Source of the DNA: Lottia gigantea
Taxonomy: Eukaryota; Mollusca; Gastropoda; Lottiidae
DNA length: 64,000 bases
NCBI RefSeq assembly: GCF_000327385.1
Contig: NW_008707617.1
Location: 1,126,298-1,190,297 of the forward strand
Direction: 5' to 3'
The position numbers were made by a program, and so were the translations under genes. Shown one piece after another: positions 12,194 to 27,100 of the stretch; the stretch's first letter is position 1; each line of letters starts with the position of its first letter. The notes below the pieces were generated by a model, which made no database searches, had not been told where the DNA came from, and saw only the letters and a list, made by a program, of their open reading frames with translations.

Positions 12194-15100
12194 GTAAGTT
12201 TCGTTAAAACTATTTGTAACATAAATAGCATTTTTTTCCCTTTGATTTTTATAAGAAATAAAATGTGTGTACGAGAAAAACCATGTTTTATTATCAATTT
12301 GGTGTTGTACCCTACTTGGATAACATGAAAACCATAAAGAATCTTAGAGGAAAGTAGGTGGAGCTTAAATGTGCTACAACCAGTCCAACAAGTTACTGCA
12401 CGACTGAAGCTTGCATGAGCTTCATCCTAGCGAATTCGTTTGCTTAAATATGTTAATTCGTAAGAACTTTGGTATACATACTACTTGCACCGTGCCATAT
12501 TACAAGACGAGTTTGGTTCAATTATGGTTCTATTGAGATGAGCCAAAAAACTGTCCTGCATAGTCAGGTGAAACTTTCCTTCAATTGGCTTAACAGCTGT
12601 CCTGTGCAGTTAAGCTGGCTATCCAAGACAATTTTCAGAATACAAACCTACGTGAAGTTTGAAATGAAAAACGGAGTAGAATAATATATATAAAGAGGTG
12701 CCGGTTTTTATCTATTCGAGTGTTCTGAAAAATTCCAAATGTTATCAGTCTGTTACAGTGTTTTTATTAAATTATAGACAATACATCATCGAATTGTAAT
12801 TTTAAACAGTAGTACGGAAAACTTAAATTAATCTCAACTGGTAAAGCAAATTATTCATTCAAACGTATCACATTAAAAACCATATATTTCTCATAAGAAT
12901 CAGGGAACTTTCTACACTAACGATCAATCGAGTTCGTGTTAAAATTTGTAGTATACTCAAGAGTAATTTAGCAACTTAGGGAACTAGAAGTTAAAAGTCG
13001 AGAGATAATACAACATCAATAAACAATTACTTAGTCATAAAACACCAGAAAGCTTTCAAAAAATTATGAAATCGTTAAAAATAATTCCTGTGGTGTTAAA
13101 AAACACGAAAATTCACTATGGGATTAAGTTTTTTCTCATAATAATTGCTGTCGACAATCCTGTACGAGCACCCTTCAGTATTTTACTAATTCCCTGAAAA
13201 TCTGTAAATTAGTTCCATTTTCTTGTTCATCAACATTTTGGTTCTTATTTAATCGTTAACCTCATTAAAGCAATATATAATATTATAGAATATTAGCTCC
13301 GTTTCGAACTCATAATGTGTTATTTATCCACTAACCTACTCAGTATCTTAATTAGAAACAGTTTATCTGATTTAAGATTTTATCAAACGAGTTTTAAGTA
13401 ATAATTTATCGATTCTTTAAAGCCTTTACCAGTGTTGAATTAAGGTAAATGGTACGAACATAATGAAAATAGAGCAAACTAACAACCAAAAACCGTGACA
13501 TAAGGATCTTGCAGGTTCCATCCGATCATTTTTGATGTGATTTTTGTCTGGAAGGACTCAATTATTGATTAAGCAAGATCTGCTTTCACCACTTTCGTGG
13601 ATATCAATTGCAGTTTCAAATTTGACCAATCTTGCCACGATTCGTTTACTCCTAGAATTGTCATTCTTCAACAAAACCTGACTCTAGCAACTGAGATTGT
13701 TGAATTAGCGACCCTTCGGACTAACATACTATCGACTGTGCTTCACATTCTACCCGAGTCAAAAGTAAGCGTTGTGATTAAGATACGATTTCGTGATAAA
13801 TTAAACCAAAAGACTCAGTTCCCCATTTCAGATTAAGCCAGCAACTACATTTATTACATTTCCGATACACATACAAAAGCTTAAAACTCACCTTTTAAGT
13901 CCTAATAATCAAGATTGATTGTTGATCGGTTATATAAAAAAAATATTATTTTCGATTTACAAGACCTAATGAAAACAATGAAATTTGATAGCTCGATCAA
14001 TCGAAGGTCTTCATGAATACAGAAGAAATATTTGAACATGAAGCTCTAGATACGATACCCCAAGGTCAAACGGATTCTTACAGATAAGAAAGGGATAACG
14101 TCCTTTAATTGTTTGCCTTCATTCTTGATATCTTAAATGCAAAAAAGTCTTATCTGTGAATATAACAAAATCCCATTCTAATGTCTGGAAATTGAGAGAG
14201 TCATCTCTAGAATAAGTTTGTTTAAAGTGATTTAAGATGACCAAAAGATAGCTTGCCATGCAATGTAAAATACACCCACTGGCAGATTTCAGAAATGATG
14301 ATAGGGACTAATATAATAATTTCACACATTAAAGACCTTCATAATATCATTAAAATCATCAAAAAACAAATCTCTATTGTGTTCACAGACTTATTCTTAC
14401 GCAGTCTTTTAAGGGCAATAACTCAAAAGTCGTTCGTCGAAAAATCGTCAACTACACACTTGTCCATGATCCCATCAATGTAAATGATCACACGAGTGAT
14501 CAGCGCATAACAATCATATAAAAACTGTAATCTCTTGTGTTCGAAAGAAATATTGACGGACCAACGGATCGACGGACCGAGCCGACGGCAATATACGTAC
14601 ACATTCAAATGTTGGCGTGCAAAATGACTGAAAAAATCACAGTTTACATATTTGGACGCACTGTAAATACAAGTAGGGCCTAAGGAAATTTTTCCAAAGT
14701 ATAAAACAAAGAATAAGAAATTTTGATTTCCAATTTAACAGTTTTAAGTGTCTAAATAACCCAGACTATGGAATTTGAATTATTAATAATTCGAAATAAC
14801 AGGATCGTAAAATTGTTTAAGTTATTAAATTAGAAATAATTTACGACCCCGAATAGCCTCGGATATCTAGACTCCTTTAAGTTTGTTCTCTAGTTTGGTG
14901 TAGAATTGTACAATATCTTGGTGTTTACATGCGCAAGAATATTGATTCTATTTTCAATCAAGAATTACCGACATCCTTCCAGGATGGCTCCTTTAATGGT
15001 AGATTTTCACCCCGAAAAGCGCTACTGCCAGCAGAAATGAGATCAACGAATATACGAATGTGTCTCCCTTTAAATCCAATAATGACCACGGGTTTAATGC

Positions 15101-18100
15101 CCTTAACACGAAGTCTGAATCTTGCGAACAAATAGGTTAATAAGTAGAAGGCCACCTTCAGGCACACAATACTATTGACTTGTGTTACTAAGGCCAACAA
15201 ATGATAACTAAATTGGTCTGTTATGTTTGATCAAAAAGAATTTTTAGTTAATTATGGTGTCTAATAGTTCTTTTGTCAGCTATTAGTCCCGTGTCCTCTG
15301 GCCAGGAAGGAAATTTCAATTAATACATCTGCCTACATGGTTGGACTTGTTTCGTGGTTCATATTGATAACGCGAAGAAATGGTTGTTTTCGTGTCTGGT
15401 GCCAATAATTCCCAGTAATAGTAAGCAGTGTTTAATCACATCTTGTTAATAATATACGTGCTAGGAAAGGAAATCATCTGATTGATTCTTCATAGATTAT
15501 CTATAAGTTCTATCATTGACAAGTGTTGAACGGTAAGGCGAAAAGACGTGAGCGGGTAATCTTGGAGGGTTTGATTTCTATGAATACAGTACGGCTGATT
15601 AAGTGTTCTTTGATCATGGTACTGGAATGACGAGTCTATCGAGGTTAAGTAAGTCGTATGTCATCATTATTAAGCCTATAATGAACTATCTGTATATAAC
15701 TAACTGTTCGTTTTCTACGTCAAGTGTTTCATAACAATCCATCTCTATGGTGCGGAAACTAATTAGTATATCATATATTCTGTCATTTTCATCCGAATCT
15801 GATACTGTTACAATATAATATATACAATCCTATTGACAACTACTTAAATACGTCCAAACGAAAATACTTCAATTATGTCCAAATGTCAATACTGGAAATC
15901 TGCTAATACATGTCCCAATAAAAATACACCGATATTGCTAATACATGTACATGCCCCAATGAAAATACACCATAGTGGAAATATGCCAATACATGTTCCG
16001 AAGAAAACACACAAATAAAAGTCTCAATTAAAATACACTTATACATGTCTCAATGGAAATACACTAATACAGGTCACAATGAAAATACACTATTACAGAT
16101 TCAAATGAAATTACACTAATACAGGTCCCAATGAAATTACACCATTAAAGGTCCCAATTAAAATACACTAATATCTCAATACACCAATAGTCCTTTTGGA
16201 AATACATCAATTACATGTCCGAATGAAAATACACAAATATTAAAAATGTACCAATATATGTCCCGATGAGAATACATCAATATTAAAAATGTACCAATAT
16301 ATGTCCCGATGAAAATATATCAATATTAAAAATGTACCAATATATGTCCCGATGAGAATACATCAATATTAAAAATGTACCAATACATGTCCCTATGAAA
16401 ATACATCAATATTAAAAATGTACCAATATATGTCCCGATGAAAATACATCAATATTAAAAATGTACCAATACATGTCCCTATGAAAATACATCAATATTA
16501 AAAATGTACCAATATATGTCCCGATGAAAATATATCAATATTAAAAATGTACCAATATATGTCCGAATGAAAATATATCAATATTAAAAATGTACCAATA
16601 CATGTCCGAATGAAAATACATCAATATTAAAAATGTACAAATATATGTCCCGATGAAAATACACAAATATTAAAAATGTACCAATACATGACCGAATGAA
16701 AATACATCAATATTAAAAATGTACCAACACATGTTCCAATGAAAATACTCCAGTATAATGACAAATTTATCCCAATACAAGTCTATTCTAATCTTGGCAT
16801 ACCCTAATGAAAAGAGCCTGGTGCAAGTCCTTGTGAAAGACTAAAAAAATACAAATCTTTTTGCAAGTCAGAAAAGAAGGCATACCAGGTTTCGCCCTAA
16901 CCTAAATGTTCCCAAGCAAGGATTAATAATAACTGCGAGCTCGTTGTCATTTTAGCATTTTATTGCAATTTATTTTCTTCCTTCCAGATACTTTGCTATT
17001 GTTCATCCACTTACTTCAAAAATAATATGCACCAAGAAATATACCAAAATGGCTTTAGTAACAACTTGGATAGCTGCCATATTGGTTTCGTCACCTTCAT
17101 TTGTTGTCATGGTAAGTTCACATTTTTTGTTCTCATCATTACAAGATATCATATCTTCAGTAATTAGCATCCTGGGGCAAATAAAGACGGGTAATTTGAT
17201 TAATTTCACAAACTGTGCAATTTAGGGCAATCCCTACGATTTCCAATTGCCAAGAAACTTCCGACGTAATCGGCTTAATAGCATATTGGAACTTGGTGTT
17301 CTCAATGTCTTCCGAAGGCCAAGACTTATCTTTAAAAACATAATTTCAGGATACAGAAACCAATTTATACTACAACAATGTATCATCAGTAACGGTAACT
17401 CTATGTGGAGATGCTGGTATACCAGATTCTGGAAGATTGCCTTATGCTGTATTTCAACTGTGTCTGCTGTTTGCTATTCCCGCCATAATTGTTATCTTCT
17501 GCTATACTCGAGTTATGTGGATTTTATGGCACAGCACCAAGCAACTGCAACATATGGCCTGCAATCAAAAGTGAGTTACCTTTAGTTGTTGTTCCTTGGT
17601 CTCTAAAATTTGAGATCCGAAACTAGTTCTGCAAGCTATGGAGGAATTCCCTTGTCAACAAAGATCAACGTTTATATGTAAAATTGAAAATATGCAAAGG
17701 AATTGCCTCGCCTACTAGCGCATATCTTTGGAAATGAGAGCCACCTTTTAGCACCACCCATCTTTAAAGTTATACTTAGGATAACCAAAAAATTGAAATT
17801 GGTTAAAATTAGTCTTTGTTCATCATTGAACTTACTTGGTGTCAAAACTATACGACAGAATCACTCAATAAACCAATAAATCCACAAAATTAAGTAATAA
17901 TTCATTTAACTAAGTTATATTGAAACATGGTTAGAAGCTTATTTCAATAAATATTTAGTTTAATGGATATATCGTCATATATTCAGAAAATCCATTCTTC
18001 ACTCATGGAACCTGGTAAATACAACTGATGAATATATACACACCAAGTTTGTTGACCAAGTCTGAGAGTTTAAATTTTATGTCCAGAGGTAGTACTCCTT

Positions 18101-21100
18101 TAATGAAAGGGCAGATTAGTATGATATTGAACCAAAAAAAAAACAGATCACGATCGTAAAAAGGAGGAAGAAAAAAATGTAAGCCATTGGAACTAATATG
18201 AATCGATAGTAGTTGTCTAATGAAGAATTTGTCAGTTTCTGGTAGATTTCATTCTGTTACCTTGAAACTGTCAGATTTAAAGTAGGATTCCTACTGAATC
18301 GATAGGGGAATTCAATATCATATAAGAAAAATATTCCGATAAAAGCTTGCTTACTCAACAACTTAAAATAAGGTTATTGATGTATTTTCGATACATTTTT
18401 ATTTTGGATAATGATTTCTTAGAAAGATTTCTTAAAGGTGAAGTATGTGTCAGCTATACAATAACAAAACCCATTTAAAAGTCCTGTCTCCTGTACACTG
18501 ATATAGTAATTTTTGTTAAGGCCGTTGTTGGTTTTTCCAGTAATGCTAATATAGGTATAAACTATGTTTTATGAACTTCACTTGCTTACTTTCAAATAGC
18601 CGACAATCTCATTGTTTTCATTATATCATAACACTCAGTATCCACTCTGCTATTTACATCAAATATTTCAAAATTTACATAGAAAATCAGCGGAAATCTT
18701 TGTCGACTATGCAAATACATACCCCATTGATACTAATGCGAAATTATCAGCAAAAATTGTATGTGTACTATCGTGTCCTTCCAGCAAGCATATCGTGACG
18801 CATTATGATTTGCACAGTGGCAGTTTTCTGTGCTCAGACTACAATATAAATGTTTACACAGCTAGTATAAATCACTACTGTGGTCATCACGAACAATAAA
18901 CAATGTAATGATGAAAACCAACAAGCCATCGCAGCGGCGATACTTCACTTATGTACCTCTTTACGATTTTATCTTTTTATCCAATAATAAAAATCCGTAA
19001 AAGCAAGACAATTCCGTCAATCAAAAATATAGTACAAAGAATGGCAAAATCGGAAGTACAGGTAGTATAGTAGTTGACTCCTCAAAAGAGAAGTACCATC
19101 AGGCGTTTCGAAAAGGGTAAGCAAGATCTGGTTCACGCGCGACACCCGCAACTACTCTACTATAATTGTTAAAATCGTGAGATACAACCAGATCATGCCT
19201 GACCAAAATGAACCATAATGCCAGAAGCAGATTTATTGTATTCATAAAGGAGTTCTCCATAACGACCATAAAATTTCCCACATGACATATGAAGTTTGTG
19301 TGTCAAGTTACCCTGTTTCAGCAATTTCATAGTTAATACTCGAGCTAGGAAATCCTCTTAAATAGAACAAATAAATTTACTATGGGAAAATCAAAGTCGT
19401 CACGCTTATCATTTAGTCTGACACAAAGATGATACGACACGATGATGTTCCAGGCTGTATTGTAATTATTCTCACAAATTTCATCTCCATCGAATAATTT
19501 TTACTGCTTAAAACTCATTTTGACTGTCTCTCGACTAATATCATACATAATGGATGAACCAATCAGACATTAACATTATCACTTCCGGTCAAACCAAGGT
19601 CATTTGTACTACTAAATTTCCAATTTTCTCTCATTTTAAAACAGACATCTATAATTCTCACTACTTATTAGTAGATTTAGAAACATTTATTCAAAATTAA
19701 TCAAAACTTTAATCTGGGCGTCTGACGTATCCGACACGTTATAATCATGTAATTATAAAATAGTGGACCAGGAAATAGTAGATGAAGATGATTATCAATT
19801 TATCTCGTTGAGTAACAGACTCGTATGTCCAATTATAAAATACATGATTTGTGTTGATGGCAAACGGAGGGGCGGGTTGGGAGAGGGTGCATTGGATAAG
19901 GGGCAAACTATCTATCTCTTTCCGGGAAGGGATCGTTGAAATACTCTTTGTAAAAAGAATACCATCAATTCCATTCGTCCAGATCCTCATAAAGGGATTC
20001 ATAGTATGATTCTCGACTTTGTACGTACGTCGTGAACACCTATAAATTCCGTTTGTACCATCAAGCGTATGCATAGTCTGTAAATATTGCACTGCAAAGT
20101 GTGCAAAATACGAACCCAGGGGCTTACTCAGTTATATCTGTTTGGATTCTTTGAGACCAATATGATGGACGCGCCAAATTGCAAGCTTCCTTAATTGAAA
20201 TCTACTCGTTCTTTAAAGTTCATCACAAAATACAAGATTTGTACCGTAAATAAAATAGTCTACATGTTATAGATAATAAAAAAAACTATTCAAAGTCTGG
20301 AGATAATTTATAAACCTCTTCTTAAAATGCATATCATGTCGTAAAAAACCGTTTAATTTCCTAAAATACATAACTCGGCAACAAGATCAGTTAAAAGAAT
20401 CTTTAGAAATGATCGATGGAAAAACTTGTTACAGACACCGAGTGTGACATAAAGTTGATCCCATAGCGCCTGATTAAACATTTTTCTGACAGTGATACCA
20501 AATGGTTAATCATCCCCATTTACTTCTACAAGTTCTCCCCATTTATCTAGAAGCCGGAGAGTGTTAAATGTCTGGAAGTTACGATGCTATTTAGAAAGAG
20601 AAATGTATCTGTCCATTGTAACCTAGTCTCGCTTCTTATCTAATTTACTATCATTTACTCGAGTGATTCTTTATTAATGTTCAGATTAGCTTGGAAACGA
20701 CGTAGATTAACAGTGTTACTCGTGCTTCATCTTAACACTGTAGTTTAAATTGTCGTGAAGAAGAGCACCCATTGGGAGCAATACCAAGCATTAACCATTT
20801 TGTTGACAACTTTCTATATTTCGACATCCGACCCTGGACTAAGCAAACCCTTATTTTCTTCACTTAATAGGATTGAACGGAATTGACTTTTCGACCCAAC
20901 AATATCTTTGCAGAGCGACTTCGTCAGTTTTCATCGCAATTCTGTATACTCCATAACACGAATGTCAATTTTCCAAATTGAATTCTGAAAACAGCTTGTC
21001 GTATCAAGAATTGAAGTAAAACATTCTCGTATACCATTGACAAAAAATCAAGATGGTCGCAGAGAAAAATAGACAAATAATCATTTCTTTCTACACATGG

Positions 21101-24100
21101 TCATATTGATATTTTGAAAGCGTTTCATTGTGGCCAGTTTATTTCGTATCCGGTATTCAGTCATGGTCTCTTCAACTATCTGAAACTATTATTTATTTTT
21201 ACCATCTAAACAGACCAGTCAGTGCGACTGTATATAAGTTTTGTTTTGTAAAAATGCACAAAACTTTCGTATGGAAACATACACTTTCAGGGGATTTTTT
21301 CAGTTTAGGAATTCTAACTATAGAAACACTGATATATAGAATAAAGGGATTATTTGTGATATCAAACAGATAAAGCTATTGAAGTAAGATTTCTTAATAC
21401 TTTACGGTGTAAATCAATTGTCAATTTAGCTAAGAAAGGTTTTCCTCGAATATCTCACCAGTTACTATTTCCAATCCAATTAACACAGAACTTAAAGACT
21501 CATTAGATGAAATTTCTCGTAGAATTAATTCATCAGTACTTGTGTTGAAGTATGGTTTATTTCAAACGGCACAATTCATATAACACAGAAAGCAAATTGG
21601 CATATCTAAGAGAGGAAAAATCACCCAGTCGTGATAGGTAGGTAGGGCAATATAGTGAGGACTTTGGATCTGAATGTTCTCTTAGCAGTTTGAAATAGTG
21701 GGCACATGCCACTGTCCATCTTTCGTAGTTTATAAGGAGCAAAAAAGCAATTTTTTCAGGCTAAATAAAATCTTTAAAGGGATAGTTACAGAATTTTTTA
21801 GGGTTGATATGAGTCTTGAATAGTCTTCAGAAAATAGTCTTCAGAAGAACTAGAAATGTTTTTTAAAATTTTTTTTTAAAAAATACTTCAAACTAGGAAT
21901 TTTACTCACTATTCCTATATATGTTTTTTTGTATATCACAGAGTATCTTATTTTGACGAGTCGTCATTTTAATATTCAAACGCGGATAATTCTGGACACC
22001 TATGGATTTGAGGACTCAAATTTCGACGGTGAGCTGTGAACACTATTACTGATTGGCTTTGATAGAAAATTCCGGTTTTTGAGACTAAAGTTTGATCGGC
22101 CAATAAAAATGGCGCCCTTGTCCCTTTAAAGAAAAAGAATTTGAACTTATCCCCATACAAGCAATTAATAATTGCAATTATGCAAGTATCCATCGCTTCC
22201 AAATAGTAGTCGCAAAAGGTTGGTATGTCTCAACGTCGCTTATACGCATTAGGAAACTTTTTCTGTTGAGTTCTATGGGTCTACAAAACGTCAGATAGTC
22301 ACATAGTTTCGGACTAATATCATGGCTGTACCCAAAAACAGTTTGTGACGTCATTTGTGTATAATAAAACACTCAATTTATGGACCGCTATTCCCATGGG
22401 AACTTTATTATTCAATAAGTGTAAATATATAACAAGATTTGTCTTGAAATATAACTCAGTATGGAAGAAGTTTAAAATTCATCAGAGAATAGAAAACAAA
22501 ACCCAGATCAACCCTTCCGGGAACTTGATTGACTTGATCAAATTGAAAGCAGCTTACCGACCAACAACTATTTGTGACGGAGCTTTATCATTGTTATACA
22601 TAAATTCTATATGATTGTTTGTGAACCGATACTAGAACCGAACCTTTGATATTTGAAATGATTCCAACACATGTCATCCAATCATCTTATGAACTAAAAA
22701 CTCATTATCTTTAGATAAAACTGCTATTAACACACCATTTTTGGTCAATTCGACTTTGATATTTACCCAAATATCAAAGTCGAATTGACCAAAAATGGTG
22801 TGTAAATTGGAAAACAATCCATTTATATTTTGTTAGTACCAATGCTTTTATATATGATATTGATTTGCAGAAAATATGTGACTACACTTCCTATATGGGA
22901 TGCACCTTTAAAGAAATTGTAAAGAGGTTTTCTAAAAACTAAGGTGTATCAGGAACACTGATAGCTGCAAGCCCACTAATTGATGATGTCATTTACCCCG
23001 ACATCAAACGCTTAGTTTTTGTGGAATTGCTGGAACCACAGACATCTGATTGAAAATTGGAATGTTGTAAATAGACGCTATCAGTGTCCCCGATACACAT
23101 AAAATTTTTTAGAAAACCTCCTCGCAATTTCTTTAATATGATTTTTAAAAGTTTGTAGGATGACCCCATTTCCCATTATTAAACAAAAAAATGAGAACGG
23201 TGTTATCATCGTGATAAACATCATTATTCCTGTTAATACTGTTATATATCTTCATTATGATTCATTATTATCTTTATCCCTTTCATTATATCTTGATTTA
23301 ATCAAATATAGATAACAAAGGGTTTTTATCTCGTTAATTAATACTAATATCAAAGTAGCGTTATCTGAAAATTCAGGTGGAAAAATCTATCATCAAGTCT
23401 TCTTATATATTAGACTCGGTCGTTCGGAAATCATAAACAGTAAATAACATTGTCTATTTTATACAAGAAAAATATTTTATAAAAGACCTTGGAGTTGATC
23501 TCTCCCGGATTTTTTCGTACCCATTTTCAGCCGTTTCGACTAATTCAAGATCACCAACCGAGATAAGAACCGACGACCACCATTTGTTGGGCGTAACCAA
23601 GCAAATAACGTCATGTAAAGAACCAACAATGCTCTAACCAACTGTGTTACAGAGCCCCAAAAATCCCAGAAGTTTAAGAACTGCCAACAATCTTAAATGC
23701 TATAAAATCCAATATTCAACATTTTCTTTTTCTAGTGGGTTTCTCATATATTTCTGGTACCAAAATCACATTAATGCAGGAGACTCTCTTTTATGAACAA
23801 CCATACTTTAGTCTAAGTCTTTAGCTGAACTTATCAGTAATAGTGCACACAGCTCGCCGTTAAAATTTAAAATTCATGTGTGTCCAGAATTATCTGCGTT
23901 TGAATGTTAAAACGACGACTCGTCAACTTAAGATACTAAGTGATATATAGAAAAGACATATATAGAAATAGTGAGTAAAATTCCTAGTTTGAAATATTTT
24001 TAAAGGAATTATGTGATTTTCGTATATTTCTAGTACCTCTAGTCCCAATATGACTTGCCTGTCCTTTTAAATGATTATAAGAAATAGTTTGTTTCGCTAG

Positions 24101-27100
24101 TATTCTATCTTTAAATACTATCCACATGTGGCATTTCGTTTGAAAAACTGTCTCGTTTAAAGTAAATATATTTTCCTCTTGAAATAGAAAAGCGAGGAAC
24201 AAAAGTAATTGTTTCGTCAAAATACAAGTTGTAATTGAATTTCTACAAGATTTATAGATATTTGAAATCTTGTAATCTCGTCTCCACTGACATTCATCGA
24301 TAACTCTACTATTGGAATAGATCGTATCTAAAAATATTTCCCGGTTCCTAACACAAGAGTTTTCAACTTTTTAATTTCTATTACCCCTTTCAAGATCCTT
24401 ATATACTACCCCTAAAGAGACTACTATTTCGATATTTTCTTTTTCATGTCAGAGAATAAGCCTAACTGAAAAGAACAACTAAAATTTGTATGCCAAATTA
24501 CATAGCGCCTCACTACCCGTGTCCTAACATATTCTAGCATACAGTATCAATTAAGTGACCAAATCCATTATTGGTTGCATAGTGTTTTCAATATTCACTC
24601 TACACTCAATGCCCCTGTCAGTGATGTAGGTAAGAGGAGCTGACATGGAAAACGAGAAGGCTAATGTCGCTGTCCTTGCAAAATTTCCCTTATCGTACCC
24701 TGCATGACGTTGCCCGTCTTCATTAGCCCAAAAAAGAAAAAGAGGACGTAAAACTCAATTCATTTCTCCACTCGATGCTAGATCTAAACAGTTTTGAAAT
24801 CCCCCCCACCCCTCGTTGGAGACCACCAACTGTGTATGGACTTACCTGAACTCTGCATGTATAGCGTCAAGTATATATCATCCTTTTAATTGTGTTATTT
24901 TTAACCTTGCCTAAAGGCACAGTATACAACATTATTTAGTTCGTTATACTAATACTGTTATTAGTTGTAAATCGTGCCAGGTCCTCTGTTTATGGTGTTC
25001 GTTATTTAATAATATCAGACTAAAGTTATCATCATGCTTGCGGCAAGTTAACTTATTGACATGTAATAAGCATCTCAGTCATTAAAGGTATACGATTACA
25101 AAATTATACACAAAGCTCAATGACCCAGCTTATAAACAGCATCAACCAAAAACAAAACAATTTTTCCAATATTAGAGATATCAAAGCAGCTTTTATCAAC
25201 AAAATAAACAATAAGTCAACATTGAATTTTTACCTGGTGTTTTCCAGAGAATGTTTGTGATATTTTTGCAGTGAATGTTACCTGATGTTTTCAAGAGAAT
25301 GTTGGTGATATTTTTGCAGTGAATGTTACCTGGTGTTTTCCAGAGAATGTTGGTGATATGTTTGCAGTGAATGTTACCTGATGTTTTCCAGAGAATGTTT
25401 GAGATATTTTTCCAGTGAATGTTACCTGGTGTTTTCCAGAGAATGTTGGTGATATTTTTGCAGTGAATGTTACCTGGTGTTTTCAAGAGAATGTTTGTGA
25501 CATTTTTGCAGTGAATATTACCTGGTGTTTTCCAGAGAATGTTTGTGATATTTTTGCAGTGAATGTTACCTGGTGTTTTCCAGAGAATGTTTGTGATATT
25601 TTTGCAGTGAATGTTACCTGGTGTTTTCCAGAGAATGTTGGTGATATTTTTGCAGTGAATGTTACCTGGTGTTTTCCAGAGAATGTTTGTGATATTATTG
25701 CAGTGAATGAATGTTACCTGGTGTTTTCCAGAGAATGTTTGTGATATTTTTGCAGTGAATGTTACCTGGTGTTTTTCAGAGAATGTTGGTGACATTTTTT
25801 GCAGTGAATGTTACGTGGTCTTTTCCAGAGAATGTTGGTGATCTGTCTCTTTAATATGAATAAACACGACATGTTTAGGAAATGATGATGTGGCCTTTGC
25901 ATAGCATACTTTGAAGCGAATGTTAATTCAAATTTGCAGTAAATATAAATGTCAAACGTATTAGAATAATTTCATCAAAAGATTATGTAACGTAATATCA
26001 GGGGAAAGGAAAGCAAAAGGAAGAAAGTCTTCACGGTCTTAACACTGGTAACCTTTGATGGACATGTCTCATAGAGCTCTTCCAGTTCTAATTGGTAAAT
26101 AGCCTGAAGTGGTATAGCAGGTACTCAGCATGACAAGTATGACGCTATGTATTGATTCCCTCTTAGTTTAGTACATTATTGGCTTCATTAAAATATAAGC
26201 CATTATTTATTCTTGATTAAATAATATACGCTTGACGTGTCGGGAAGGTATTGATCTGCCTAACTTTCTTAACAATGCTTCTAGACGTCTCAAGAGCGAT
26301 GCATTTAATATTGTCGATAGTGAGATGCGCTTACACTGTCGGATACATAAGAAGTCTGTGGGTCTCATCTTGTCATTGATTTTTGCCAGCTTCTGGACTT
26401 AAAAGATCGCCTTCAGACGACTTCTTTGAGCCCGGTAATTTTAGTCGTCCTAACGCGACCGGTTTAACTAACTTGCATCTACTTTGGATGTTGCTTAAAA
26501 CCTGGCTTGAAAAGTTAAATCAGCTTAGTTCGGTCGTCTGAACGCAACTGGCTAACATTAAGCCGTGTATTTCATTTCTGCGCCTGCGCATTCTTCTAGA
26601 CAGAATTCCCGCTTTTATTATTGTTGTCATAATGCCCATGCGCATTGATATTGAGACCTCTGCACTTCCCTATAACTTCCAAGGTAAACGGCATAGAGGA
26701 AACATGCAATTACCTACGATGCTTCGATGTCTCAAGCTGATAAAGACTTTAAAGAAAGAACATAATTATTTCAATAAGGTAGTCTTGTATATGCTATTTT
26801 TCGATGCATCCAGAAACTTGGAAAATTACACTTCCCTTCTCTGTATATAACCTTGAACTTGAATATCTCGCTAGTTTGTAATACCGCCAGAGAAATCAAA
26901 TAAGGCTAACCAAATTGCGACTGATTACATTACTGTCATGTTAGGTGAATAACGAGATTGGATTGAATTAATCTCGGCTCTTTTATTAGTTTATACATGA
27001 GGGACATAACTTTTCTTGTTCCTATTTCTTTCTTTTGATGTCTTTTTATACCACCTATAGGACTTGCTCTTTGTGAGATACCAGCAATATATTATTTTCT

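Noticed and set aside
17247-17585. 112-codon ORF overlapping receptor 1 exon 3
   Set aside because: Different frame from the receptor. It runs across the acceptor and has no domain.
25196-25795. 199-codon reverse ORF as a repetitive peptide precursor
   Set aside because: No signal peptide and no dibasic or amidation sites between the 16-residue units. It is explained by a stop-free 48-bp satellite.
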